DNA of 5,429 nt from Clostridiales bacterium (lineage in GTDB: Bacteria > Bacillota > Clostridia > Saccharofermentanales > UBA5734): NCBI GenBank assembly GCA_003532195.1, contig DOFA01000009.1, positions 1-5,429 of the forward strand. Reading direction: 5' to 3'. A program made the translations under genes and the position numbers. The notes beneath the pieces were generated by a model. That model did not search any database. It was given only the letters and a program-made list of their open reading frames with translations, and was not told the DNA's origin. Shown here piece after piece: positions 1 through 5,429 of this stretch (the first letter of the stretch is position 1; every line of letters begins with the position of its first letter).

Positions 1-1228
1 CTTGCATTTGGCCGATACCCTCACGATTTTCACTGAGCGGTTCTCCGGATGGAACTCCGCAGTCCTCGCGATATCCAGAGATGCCGTTTTCCAGCATGAT
101 GCTTGAAACGCGGTCAAGCAACCAGGCATATGCCTCAGGGTTGGTCAAATGAATGCTGCTGAATCTTGTTTTAGCCGGATTTTGACCAATGGGCACTTCA
201 TCGCCGAGTGGAGTTCCCCATTCAGGATGCTCCTTGAGGTAGCCAAGGTTCTGCGCGCAGCCGTAGGTGGAGAACCACAGCAGGACATTCATGCCTGCCT
301 CATGGGCAGCTTTCGATACAGGCAGGAAGCCGTCAGGATAAATGATCCTGTTGAATCGCCATTCGCCGATGTTGTACGCCCAATCCTCAATGTAGAAATT
401 CTGGAATTCATCTGTATCGTGGTCCGGACCGAACCAGCCCGCATCAATCCAGTACATGTCAAATCGGAGTCCATGTTCTTTGATGTATTTTAAATATTTT
501 ATATGATTATGTGCTTTCATGGCGCCCCAGGACATGCAGCAGATCGGCGGTGTCGGCTCTCCGTTTTCCCCCGGTATATGATATTCCACAAGATGGCGGC
601 GCAGATTATTCTGCGCATGGCGGCAATCGCCCTCCCACGGCATGAGCAGGATGCGCGGCGTGCGGACGTGCTCGCCCGCGTATAAAACAAAATGTGTGTT
701 TGGCATGAAGGCTTGGATCCTGATCCTGTCGCCTTCACGAGTCAAATTGACCTGCCAGTTCGCAGTCCAGCCGATGCCGATGATGTAGCCTCTGCCGCCC
801 AAATTCAAATTGAAAAACGGCAGGGCATGGGAGGAGCCTTTTGATTTGATGGTGAAAGTATCCGTAAAATCCTGCTCGATATACTGAAAATCGTTGAGTG
901 CATTTCGCGTGCCATAGGAATAGGATATCTTCATTTGATCAGACGCTTCGACAGATAAATCGAGCGGCATCACGGAATCAAAGATTTTCGTGCTGGCATC
1001 GCCCTTGTTCTCAAGCCAAAGTGTCCATTCCACCGCAGCGCTGTCCTCGTAGGTCTCGGTGACCTGTTTAACAACAACCGTTTGCGTTGCATCCATATGG
1101 ACCTTGTCACCCATGGTAAATCCTTCGGGAAATGGCTTTCCGTCATACAATAATGAGCCCAGAAAAGGCTTTTTAGCCAATTCGTCACCTTGACGAATTT
1201 CAGATTCTGTAAAATCACACCGAACCAT
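1..1228 (-). CDS. GH36-type alpha-galactosidase, N-terminal 409 residues (partial, 3' end outside window)
   Basis: The frame from ATG 1228 stays open to the window edge and starts MVRCDFTESEIRQGDELAKK. Residues 1 to about 215 form the GH36 beta-sandwich, with AAVEWTLWLENKG, then FFNLNLGGRGYIIGIGWTANW, typical of melibiase-type enzymes. The TIM barrel follows: ICCMSWGAMKAHN, DMYWIDAGWFG (D262), YPDGFLPVSKAAHEAGMNVLLWF, IHLTNPEAYAWL and ISGYREDCG. D389 in YRED aligns with the catalytic nucleophile of the 'YRQDFN' GH36 group; the acid/base Asp lies beyond the window. The expected reaction is retaining hydrolysis of terminal alpha-D-galactosyl residues. No signal peptide is seen, so it probably acts in the cytoplasm. 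A GGAG lies ten bases before the ATG, slightly far. The start is uncertain because an out-of-frame stretch upstream looks like the missing N-terminus. It is separated from the central gene by 75 bases without a terminator, so co-transcription is likely. Confidence 0.88.
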   Translation of the reverse strand, partial: MVRCDFTESEIRQGDELAKKPFLGSLLYDGKPFPEGFTMGDKVHMDATQTVVVKQVTETYEDSAAVEWTLWLENKGDASTKIFDSVMPLDLSVEASDQMKISYSYGTRNALNDFQYIEQDFTDTFTIKSKGSSHALPFFNLNLGGRGYIIGIGWTANWQVNLTREGDRIRIQAFMPNTHFVLYAGEHVRTPRILLMPWEGDCRHAQNNLRRHLVEYHIPGENGEPTPPICCMSWGAMKAHNHIKYLKYIKEHGLRFDMYWIDAGWFGPDHDTDEFQNFYIEDWAYNIGEWRFNRIIYPDGFLPVSKAAHEAGMNVLLWFSTYGCAQNLGYLKEHPEWGTPLGDEVPIGQNPAKTRFSSIHLTNPEAYAWLLDRVSSIMLENGISGYREDCGVPSGEPLSENREGIGQMQ

Positions 1229-1233
1229 GTCAT

Positions 1234-1293
1234 TCACGCTCCATCAACTGTTATTTTTAGCCGGCTGTCTGCCAAATTAAATTTGATATACAC
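1234..1293 (-). pseudogene. Probable out-of-frame N-terminus of the downstream GH36 gene
   Basis: Between the stop of the central gene and the ATG of the next gene, one frame reads VYIKFNLADSRLKITVDGA and then TGA (1236-1234). It has alternating hydrophobic residues like the opening beta strands of a GH36 sandwich. GTG at 1293 follows GGG by six bases and could start it. Adding one base at the TGA, or slipping back one base, joins it to NDMVRCDFTE, the frame of the downstream enzyme. The frame of the ATG at 1228 has its own TGA only a few codons upstream, so the shift would have to lie in a window of roughly ten bases. This may be a real mutation, a sequence error, or coincidence with a short leader ORF whose stop overlaps a GTG (GTGA). 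Confidence 0.45.
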
Positions 1294-1303
1294 GGAATAC
1301 CCG

Positions 1304-4300
1304 TCATACAATCTCGATCGCCTGAAGTATCGCCGGCAAGGCGCCGGTCGCCCGCAATCCGATCTCGATAGTCCCGTCGGCAGGGCACATCCCCTCAAAA
1401 CGCAATCCGGTTGCCATATTTTTGCGCCCGGCCATAGCGGCGCAATCCCATCCCCGGCGCAAGAGGCTTCCGTTTACAAAAACATCCGCCGTCCGCTCGC
1501 CCGGCTTCGCCTCCCACAACTCGGCAAACTTCAGCTGCAGCGTATATAAGCCCGGCTGTAAGGAAATCCGGTACAATAATGCCTGCCCGCAAGCTGCATC
1601 AAGGTATAAGGCGCGATCGTAGAGTGTCGGCGTCACCTGCAAGGGTATGGCGCCTGCGGTTCTGTTTTGGCCGCCGCCGCAAGTCAAGTCCGCTTGCCAC
1701 ACATTTCCGGCCCAGTCAATAAAATCACGCTTGCTGCCGCAATTGATGCGCACGGCTTGCGTCGTTTCCGGCGCCATGACAATACCTTGAATGATAGCCA
1801 TGCCTGCCACCGATTCCAGCTCAAGGCGCAGAACGCCGGCCGCATCCGGGCTGATGCAATGCCAGCATAGCGGCATCGCTTTTCGTGCGCCGTGCATGCG
1901 CGCGGTGATGTCCAGCTGTTCTTCAACGATCCTGCCACCCAAACGAACACGCATGATGCGTTCATCGATATGGATTTGCCCGGGCTCCCTGAAAAGCAGC
2001 TGCAAGCTGTACAGGCCGGGTTCCGCGGGGATTTCATAAACAATGCGGCTGCCCGTGCGTGCTGTATCGAAAACAGTTTCGTCCTCTTCCCCCGTTTCCT
2101 GCGCCGGAATTGCATCTCCGCTGGCACAATACTCATCTGCCTGCCACGCAATTCCCTGGCTGTCGACGATATTTCCTCCCCCGCAGTTGATGCGGATGAT
2201 CTGCTGTGGAATCGCTTGCCGCGAAAGATCATCAAACACGACACGAGGAATCCAACCGGCCAGATTTGCCGCCAGATCATAAGGCAGGCACGGGTTGTCT
2301 TTGGCGGGGGCCAGAACAAAATGCAACCGGTCGCCTGCCGTCAATTCCAGACATAAATCGTGCATGGCGCCGTCCAGATCGCCTCGGTTCAACAAAGCCC
2401 AATCCTTGTCCGGCCAGACTCGGGAAAGATTGTGCAAGATGCAAACCCGCAGATCCTGTCCGGCCGTCTGGTGGTACCATTCTTTGGTGGCACGGCCGGT
2501 CACATGGGCTTTCCCTGTGCACGGCACGGCCAGCGTGCGCACGCAGTATGCTGCAGAATCAGCCTGCTGCCAGCCGCGGCCGATGCGAACGCTTCCAGGC
2601 CCCTGCCACCAGCCCTCGATGCCGCCGGGCTGATTGGGCGTGCCGCCGAAATCCCCGGCTGGATTGGCTGCCGGAGGTATCCATTGCATGGGAATATATT
2701 CTTCCAGATCATATGAATATTCTGCGTGCCAGCCCGAGGCATCCTCCGGACCATGACCGCCCATCGCTGAAAGCTCCAGAGGTTCGCCGCTGATCGGCGA
2801 GGCCTTGGTCCATGGGCTGGCCTTGCCCTCGGTATCGATTGCGCGAACAGCATATGGGGTATCTGGTCCGAGGATGATGCCCTGATCAAAATAATAATAA
2901 CCTGTTGCCACGCAAGCAATTACTTTGCCTGCGCGCGCCACTTCAAAATCAACAATCCGTCCGTCATCCGTCCCGGGTGTCCAGTAAACGCCCGCTCCTG
3001 TGCAGCCAATGTTGGTCTCCTGGCGGATAAGCACACAGGCCGGCTGAACCGGGGCAGCCGGCGAATGGCCGCAGCCGGGATAGTCAGGCAGGTTAAGGTA
3101 GATTAATTCTCCAAAACCGGCACTTGCCAGATGAATGCCGTTCTGCATCAGGTCGGCGCCCGTTCGGGATCCCTGCAGCCCTTCATTTTGCAGTGCAACT
3201 TCGTAATTGCACGCATCGATCAGTCCCCTCGGGAAGATTGAAACAAATTTCGCAGGCCTGTGCGTCGGGATGATGACAGCATGCCTGTGATCACGGCTGG
3301 TGCGCTGCATGTACCGGAATGGCTGATCGCCATGCACTTCCGGATGATACAGATAGCTCCAGCGCCCTGCCACGCCCATCTGCTTGAAGTAGCGGTAAAT
3401 CTGCAGATCGCGGTGCATCGCCTTTTTATCGGAAGGAGCGATGTCCTTGCCATTGGGACCGGGCGTCGGCACCATGCACAGACGGGAGCGCGCAAATTCT
3501 TCGGAATAGGCGGGAATATCGCGCGCGCGGTCGATGCCTGGCAGGAAATAGGTGCTGGACCCATCGTGCCGCATATGCCGGTCTCCGACAAACAGAAGGA
3601 TGTCGCCCCAGCGGTCGGGTGTTTCAAAAAAAGATAAATAGTAGTTCAGGTACGGCCCCAGTCCCATATCAGAAAAGTAGTTGTAATTGGCATAACGCTG
3701 GATGTCGAATGTATGCGAATACTGGCTACCGCCGCTGCAAGTGTGAAAAGAACGGTCCGGGTTTTCTTCCAGAAAGGCCCGGATGTGCTGCTTCATCTGA
3801 GATTCGTCGCGCAGGTCGCGCATTGTCAGCGCGTCTGTCCGCCATTCAAAGCTGCCCCAGGCAGACTCTTTGCTCTGCAAGAGGCCAAGCGATGGTTTCC
3901 CCGCGAACCAAAGCAGCCATTTCAGCGAACATTTGGCAAAAAAGCGCTGTGACAGGGCGAAGTCCGGCCCCTCATAAGTATTATGAAACACCGAGCCGTA
4001 TTCATCAGGCGGCCAGCCGGGATAAGACGACCAGCCCGCATCATCCCAAAACAGATCATAGCCCAATTCCTGTGCCTCCTGGGCGCCGTTCAGGTTGAAA
4101 TTGGCCAATCTGTGCGTGAACTGCTCATGCAGGTTGCGCGCACAATAGACCCAGTTGCCGATGCAGCGGGTTTTGGCATGGTAATTGGGATTTGCATAAT
4201 CCCACAGATAAGTATACTGCCAGTCGAAAACCTTCTCCATGAGACGGTCCAGCCCGCCGGAAAAGGCACACAAAGTCACCGTCGGCGCCTGCACTGTCTC

Positions 4301-5020
4301 CTCGGGCGGCAGTTCAAGGCTGCCCTCGATGCAAAACCGCAGATGAATGGGATTTGCGCCGCTGTAATCCAGATCGAAACTCCAGGGCGCGCAATAATCC
4401 ATCTGCACCATGAGGCCGTCGCACGGGTCGCCTTCACGCATCAAAAGAACCAGCGGCACAAAGTCGTTGGTCTGTCTCGACTTCAGGTGAATGCCCTCCG
4501 TTCCGAACGATGGGCTCAGCGCCTGCCCGTGCATCAATCCCTGCTCAAAATGCGAATTGCCGCCCGTGAACCAGCGAAGCCAATAGGTGTCCTTATAGTG
4601 ATCCGGAATAAACGACGTGGTAAACGGCAGGAGGCTGATGTTTTTTCCGTGCGGGAAGGAGGTGTTTGTCAATTCGTACCAATAACGCACAACCGGACAA
4701 TCCGGGAAAGCGACTGCATGAAAATTGATTGCCAGCGTCAGGTCCTTGACTTGCACATCCAGTTGTACGACTGGGCGGCCGCCGTAAATACCTGTACGAA
4801 CACAAGCACTTTCCAGGGTCCAGGTTTTGCTTTTATACAACGGCTGCGGTTCACAGCAATAGGCAATCTCACGCCCGCATGCGCCCCCAGCCAACTCTTG
4901 CAGCGCCAGTCCGCATTCGGGGGTGAAACCCCACACCAACCGCAGCCCCTGCGCCGCAATCTCCCAGCTCGTATCCGAGAGGGCTGCGGCATATGCATCT
5001 TTGAGGATAACGCTTTTCAA
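1304..5020 (-). CDS. Multidomain GH36/clan GH-D-like protein with FN3, jelly-roll and two malectin-like domains
   Basis: This is a complete 1238-residue protein starting at TTG. Residues 1-285 form the beta-sandwich N-terminal domain usual in GH36. Residues 286-545 form a TIM barrel with GNWVYCARN (W290), LFWDDAGW (W325-W330), LLWFAGKPS, MRDLRDES (400-407), HTCSGGS (C428) and FSDMG (D451). Residues 554-652 form a C-terminal beta domain with RTGADLMQNGIHL. Then come a fibronectin III-like domain (about 663-742, ending AVRAIDTEGKASPW), a jelly-roll-like domain (about 760-930, with GDRLHFVLAP), and two malectin-like domains (about 941-1085 and 1089-1238), each opening with RINCG. In GH36 the nucleophile Asp lies on a strand about 28 residues after the MRDL-equivalent; here that position is HTCSGGS with no Asp. 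D451 fits the acid/base residue. No signal peptide is visible, and about 30 cysteines also suggest a reducing, cytoplasmic location. The likely role is binding or hydrolysis of alpha-galactosides or related glycans. The superfamily is secure; activity and substrate are not. Confidence 0.8.
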   Translation of the reverse strand: MKSVILKDAYAAALSDTSWEIAAQGLRLVWGFTPECGLALQELAGGACGREIAYCCEPQPLYKSKTWTLESACVRTGIYGGRPVVQLDVQVKDLTLAINFHAVAFPDCPVVRYWYELTNTSFPHGKNISLLPFTTSFIPDHYKDTYWLRWFTGGNSHFEQGLMHGQALSPSFGTEGIHLKSRQTNDFVPLVLLMREGDPCDGLMVQMDYCAPWSFDLDYSGANPIHLRFCIEGSLELPPEETVQAPTVTLCAFSGGLDRLMEKVFDWQYTYLWDYANPNYHAKTRCIGNWVYCARNLHEQFTHRLANFNLNGAQEAQELGYDLFWDDAGWSSYPGWPPDEYGSVFHNTYEGPDFALSQRFFAKCSLKWLLWFAGKPSLGLLQSKESAWGSFEWRTDALTMRDLRDESQMKQHIRAFLEENPDRSFHTCSGGSQYSHTFDIQRYANYNYFSDMGLGPYLNYYLSFFETPDRWGDILLFVGDRHMRHDGSSTYFLPGIDRARDIPAYSEEFARSRLCMVPTPGPNGKDIAPSDKKAMHRDLQIYRYFKQMGVAGRWSYLYHPEVHGDQPFRYMQRTSRDHRHAVIIPTHRPAKFVSIFPRGLIDACNYEVALQNEGLQGSRTGADLMQNGIHLASAGFGELIYLNLPDYPGCGHSPAAPVQPACVLIRQETNIGCTGAGVYWTPGTDDGRIVDFEVARAGKVIACVATGYYYFDQGIILGPDTPYAVRAIDTEGKASPWTKASPISGEPLELSAMGGHGPEDASGWHAEYSYDLEEYIPMQWIPPAANPAGDFGGTPNQPGGIEGWWQGPGSVRIGRGWQQADSAAYCVRTLAVPCTGKAHVTGRATKEWYHQTAGQDLRVCILHNLSRVWPDKDWALLNRGDLDGAMHDLCLELTAGDRLHFVLAPAKDNPCLPYDLAANLAGWIPRVVFDDLSRQAIPQQIIRINCGGGNIVDSQGIAWQADEYCASGDAIPAQETGEEDETVFDTARTGSRIVYEIPAEPGLYSLQLLFREPGQIHIDERIMRVRLGGRIVEEQLDITARMHGARKAMPLCWHCISPDAAGVLRLELESVAGMAIIQGIVMAPETTQAVRINCGSKRDFIDWAGNVWQADLTCGGGQNRTAGAIPLQVTPTLYDRALYLDAACGQALLYRISLQPGLYTLQLKFAELWEAKPGERTADVFVNGSLLRRGWDCAAMAGRKNMATGLRFEGMCPADGTIEIGLRATGALPAILQAIEIV
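1307..1756 (-). other. Second malectin-like domain (residues about 1089-1238 of the central protein)
   Basis: This copy is canonical: AVRINCGS, VWQAD, LYRISLQPGLYTLQLKFAE, RTADVFVNG and the terminal ILQAIEIV strand. It occupies the extreme C-terminus, and the protein stops directly after the last strand, as expected for a complete domain. Together with the first copy it forms a tandem pair, similar in layout but clearly diverged in sequence, so the duplication (or double acquisition) is old. Confidence 0.78.
1766..2200 (-). other. First malectin-like domain (residues about 941-1085 of the central protein)
   Basis: The domain opens with IIRINCGGG, followed by the AWQAD motif, a PGLYSLQLLF strand and a closing IIQGIVM strand. 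This is the order of elements in bacterial malectin-like carbohydrate-binding domains. The LxFAE motif that normally follows the central strand is replaced by LLFREP, and the following segment is short, so this copy is more diverged than the second. Malectin-type domains bind di-glucose or other saccharides in known cases; the ligand here is unknown. Confidence 0.7.
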
Positions 5021-5026
5021 GTTAAT

Positions 5027-5033
5027 CTCCCCC
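5027..5033 (-). promoter_or_regulatory. Strong Shine-Dalgarno sequence that decides a TTG start
   Basis: The minus strand reads AAGGGGGAG, then ATTAAC, then TTG. GGAG lies six bases before the TTG at 5020-5018, which is ideal spacing. The next in-frame ATG is well over a hundred codons downstream, inside the conserved sandwich domain. The TTG is therefore the most credible initiation codon for the central gene. Confidence 0.8.
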
Positions 5034-5040
5034 TTGCAGA

Positions 5041-5046
5041 ATTATA
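5041..5046 (-). promoter_or_regulatory. Possible -10 box (TATAAT) ahead of the central gene
   Basis: A perfect TATAAT hexamer occurs on the minus strand 20 bases upstream of the TTG start. The hexamers 16 to 18 bases further upstream (TTTCAA or ATTTCA) match the TTGACA consensus at only three of six positions. A transcript starting at the usual distance would begin at about 5034, almost at the Shine-Dalgarno sequence, giving a very short leader. The region is AT-rich, so a chance match is quite possible; readthrough from the upstream gene is the alternative source of expression. Confidence 0.3.
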
Positions 5047-5078
5047 TATTAACTTATATAGATTGAAATCAGGTGAAA

Positions 5079-5086
5079 TAACGTTA
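5079..5086. promoter_or_regulatory. Possible operator half-sites around TAACGTTA
   Basis: An 8-base perfect palindrome, TAACGTTA, centred on CG, lies about 60 bases upstream of the TTG start of the central gene. LacI-family sugar regulators often bind palindromes with a central CG, and sugar-utilisation genes are typical targets, which is why it is noted. The symmetry decays quickly outside the 8-base core, and it does not fit the spacing of a catabolite-repression (cre) site, so this is only a candidate. Confidence 0.2.
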
Positions 5087-5091
5087 CTCTT

Positions 5092-5103
5092 TATTTATAA
5101 ATA
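5092..5103. repeat. 12-base AT-only palindrome in the intergenic spacer
   Basis: The sequence TATTTATAAATA is a perfect 12-base palindrome just downstream of the stop of the upstream gene. It has no G or C and is followed by no U-tract in the direction of transcription, so it does not look like an intrinsic terminator. It could be a protein-binding site, an mRNA processing region or chance in AT-rich DNA. Confidence 0.3.
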
Positions 5104-5109
5104 TGACTC

Positions 5110-5429
5110 TCAATAGAGAATTCGCCGATAATAATACAGCGCCGAGTCCAGCTTCTGACGACGTTTTACCGTCAGGCCGGCTGAGCCCAGTTCCGCGCCC
5201 TTGACCTGCAGACTCAGGCCGGTATTGTAGTCTTTGATGGTGTATTCGCCGTCGTCATCAAGGCCTTGCAGCTTGAACAGGGCTGTTTCGAAAGGTGATT
5301 CCGGCCGCATGAAAACCTGAACCATCCCCTCGTCTGTTTCCGGCAAATGGAATTGCCAGCCGATCCACTCCCTTTCATCGCGGGAATAAGGGGTCAGCGG
5401 GTAAAAATCGCCATATTGGCAGTGGGCGG
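5110..5429 (-). CDS. GH36-type alpha-galactosidase, C-terminal end (partial, 5' end outside window)
   Basis: The last 105 residues and the TGA stop of a glycoside hydrolase are visible, with the first complete codon at 5427. The piece reads GDFYPLTPYS, then WIGWQFHLPE, then VQVFMRPESPFE, then LQGLDDDGEYTIKDYNTG. This is the pattern seen at the end of GH36 (melibiase-type) alpha-galactosidases: the 'GDYYPLTPYS' segment that follows the TIM barrel, then a small antiparallel beta domain in which the body of the enzyme is closed by a 'GLDPDAxYxV' strand. Such enzymes hydrolyse terminal alpha-1,6-galactose from raffinose-type sugars or galactomannan side chains, usually in the cytoplasm. The catalytic residues lie outside the window, so activity cannot be judged. 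The tail (KRRQKLDSALYYYRRILY) is unremarkable. It is the first of three GH36-like genes in the same direction, 89 bases ahead of the next start. Confidence 0.85.
   Translation of the reverse strand, partial: AHCQYGDFYPLTPYSRDEREWIGWQFHLPETDEGMVQVFMRPESPFETALFKLQGLDDDGEYTIKDYNTGLSLQVKGAELGSAGLTVKRRQKLDSALYYYRRILY

Noticed and set aside
149..685. Short plus-strand and alternative minus-strand open frames opposite the downstream alpha-galactosidase
   Set aside because: The minus-strand frame here contains WIDAGW and other enzyme motifs without a stop; the others are shadows.
970..1233. Start at ATG 1233 giving a short protein beginning MTWFGVIL
   Set aside because: It has better spacing to the GGAG, but its frame does not encode the GH36 sandwich and ends after 87 residues; the frame from ATG 1228 continues through recognisable enzyme motifs to the window edge.
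1229..1303. Terminator or separate promoter between the central gene and the downstream enzyme
   Set aside because: No stem-loop with a T-run and no paired -35/-10 boxes are visible; the segment looks like coding sequence in another frame.
1684..2793. Several overlapping open frames on both strands opposite or within the C-terminal domains of the central gene
   Set aside because: They are low-complexity, rich in Arg, Cys, Ser and Pro, have no convincing ribosome binding sites, and the minus-strand gene explains this DNA fully.
5074..5090. Catabolite-repression (cre) site
   Set aside because: TG and the central CG are two bases too far apart for the consensus, and the right half lacks the CA end.
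5087..5109. Transcription terminator after the upstream GH36 gene
   Set aside because: The only palindrome has no GC pairs, and there is no stem followed by a T-run in the direction of transcription.
3983..5116. A 377-codon open frame on the plus strand
   Set aside because: It lies wholly opposite the sandwich domain and barrel of the central gene, has no recognisable domain, and its translation is the arginine- and glutamine-rich kind expected from the antisense of a GC-rich coding region.
1..5429. CRISPR array, tRNA, rRNA or insertion sequence
   Set aside because: No spaced direct repeats, cloverleaf-like segments, transposase motifs or terminal inverted repeats were seen; coding sequence of three sugar-enzyme genes fills the window.

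Overview
The window is a stretch of a bacterial carbohydrate-utilisation locus. Every gene I can support lies on the minus strand and reads from high to low coordinates. No signal peptide or membrane segment is visible at the one complete N-terminus. Ribosome binding sites are purine-rich and the spacers are AT-rich compared with the coding DNA. Intracellular GH36-type alpha-galactosidases of this kind are common in Bacillota, so a Paenibacillus-like or clostridial host is my best guess. That is an inference; no marker gene confirms it.

Layout in the direction of transcription: (1) 5429-5110, the C-terminal end of a GH36-type alpha-galactosidase that enters from outside the window. (2) 5109-5021, an 89-base AT-rich spacer with a possible -10 box, two short palindromes and a very strong Shine-Dalgarno sequence. 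(3) 5020-1304, one complete 1238-residue multidomain protein that starts at TTG. It has a GH36/clan GH-D-like catalytic core (beta-sandwich, TIM barrel, C-terminal beta domain), then a fibronectin III-like domain, a jelly-roll-like domain and two malectin-like domains. (4) 1303-1229, a 75-base spacer that seems to encode the first residues of the next gene in another reading frame. (5) 1228-1, the N-terminal 409 residues of a second GH36-type alpha-galactosidase, which runs off the window.

The three genes are therefore successive members of one superfamily in what looks like a single transcription unit. The flanking two look like conventional retaining alpha-galactosidases; the second shows a WIDAGW strand and a YRED putative nucleophile motif. 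The central protein is the odd one. It keeps the WDDAGW, CSGGS and SDMG landmarks of the barrel, but the strand that should carry the catalytic nucleophile aspartate is not recognisable. It also has four accessory domains on a protein without an export signal. A plausible job for the locus is stepwise removal of alpha-linked galactose (or a related sugar) from imported oligosaccharides or glycoconjugates, but no transporter or regulator is visible to fix the substrate.
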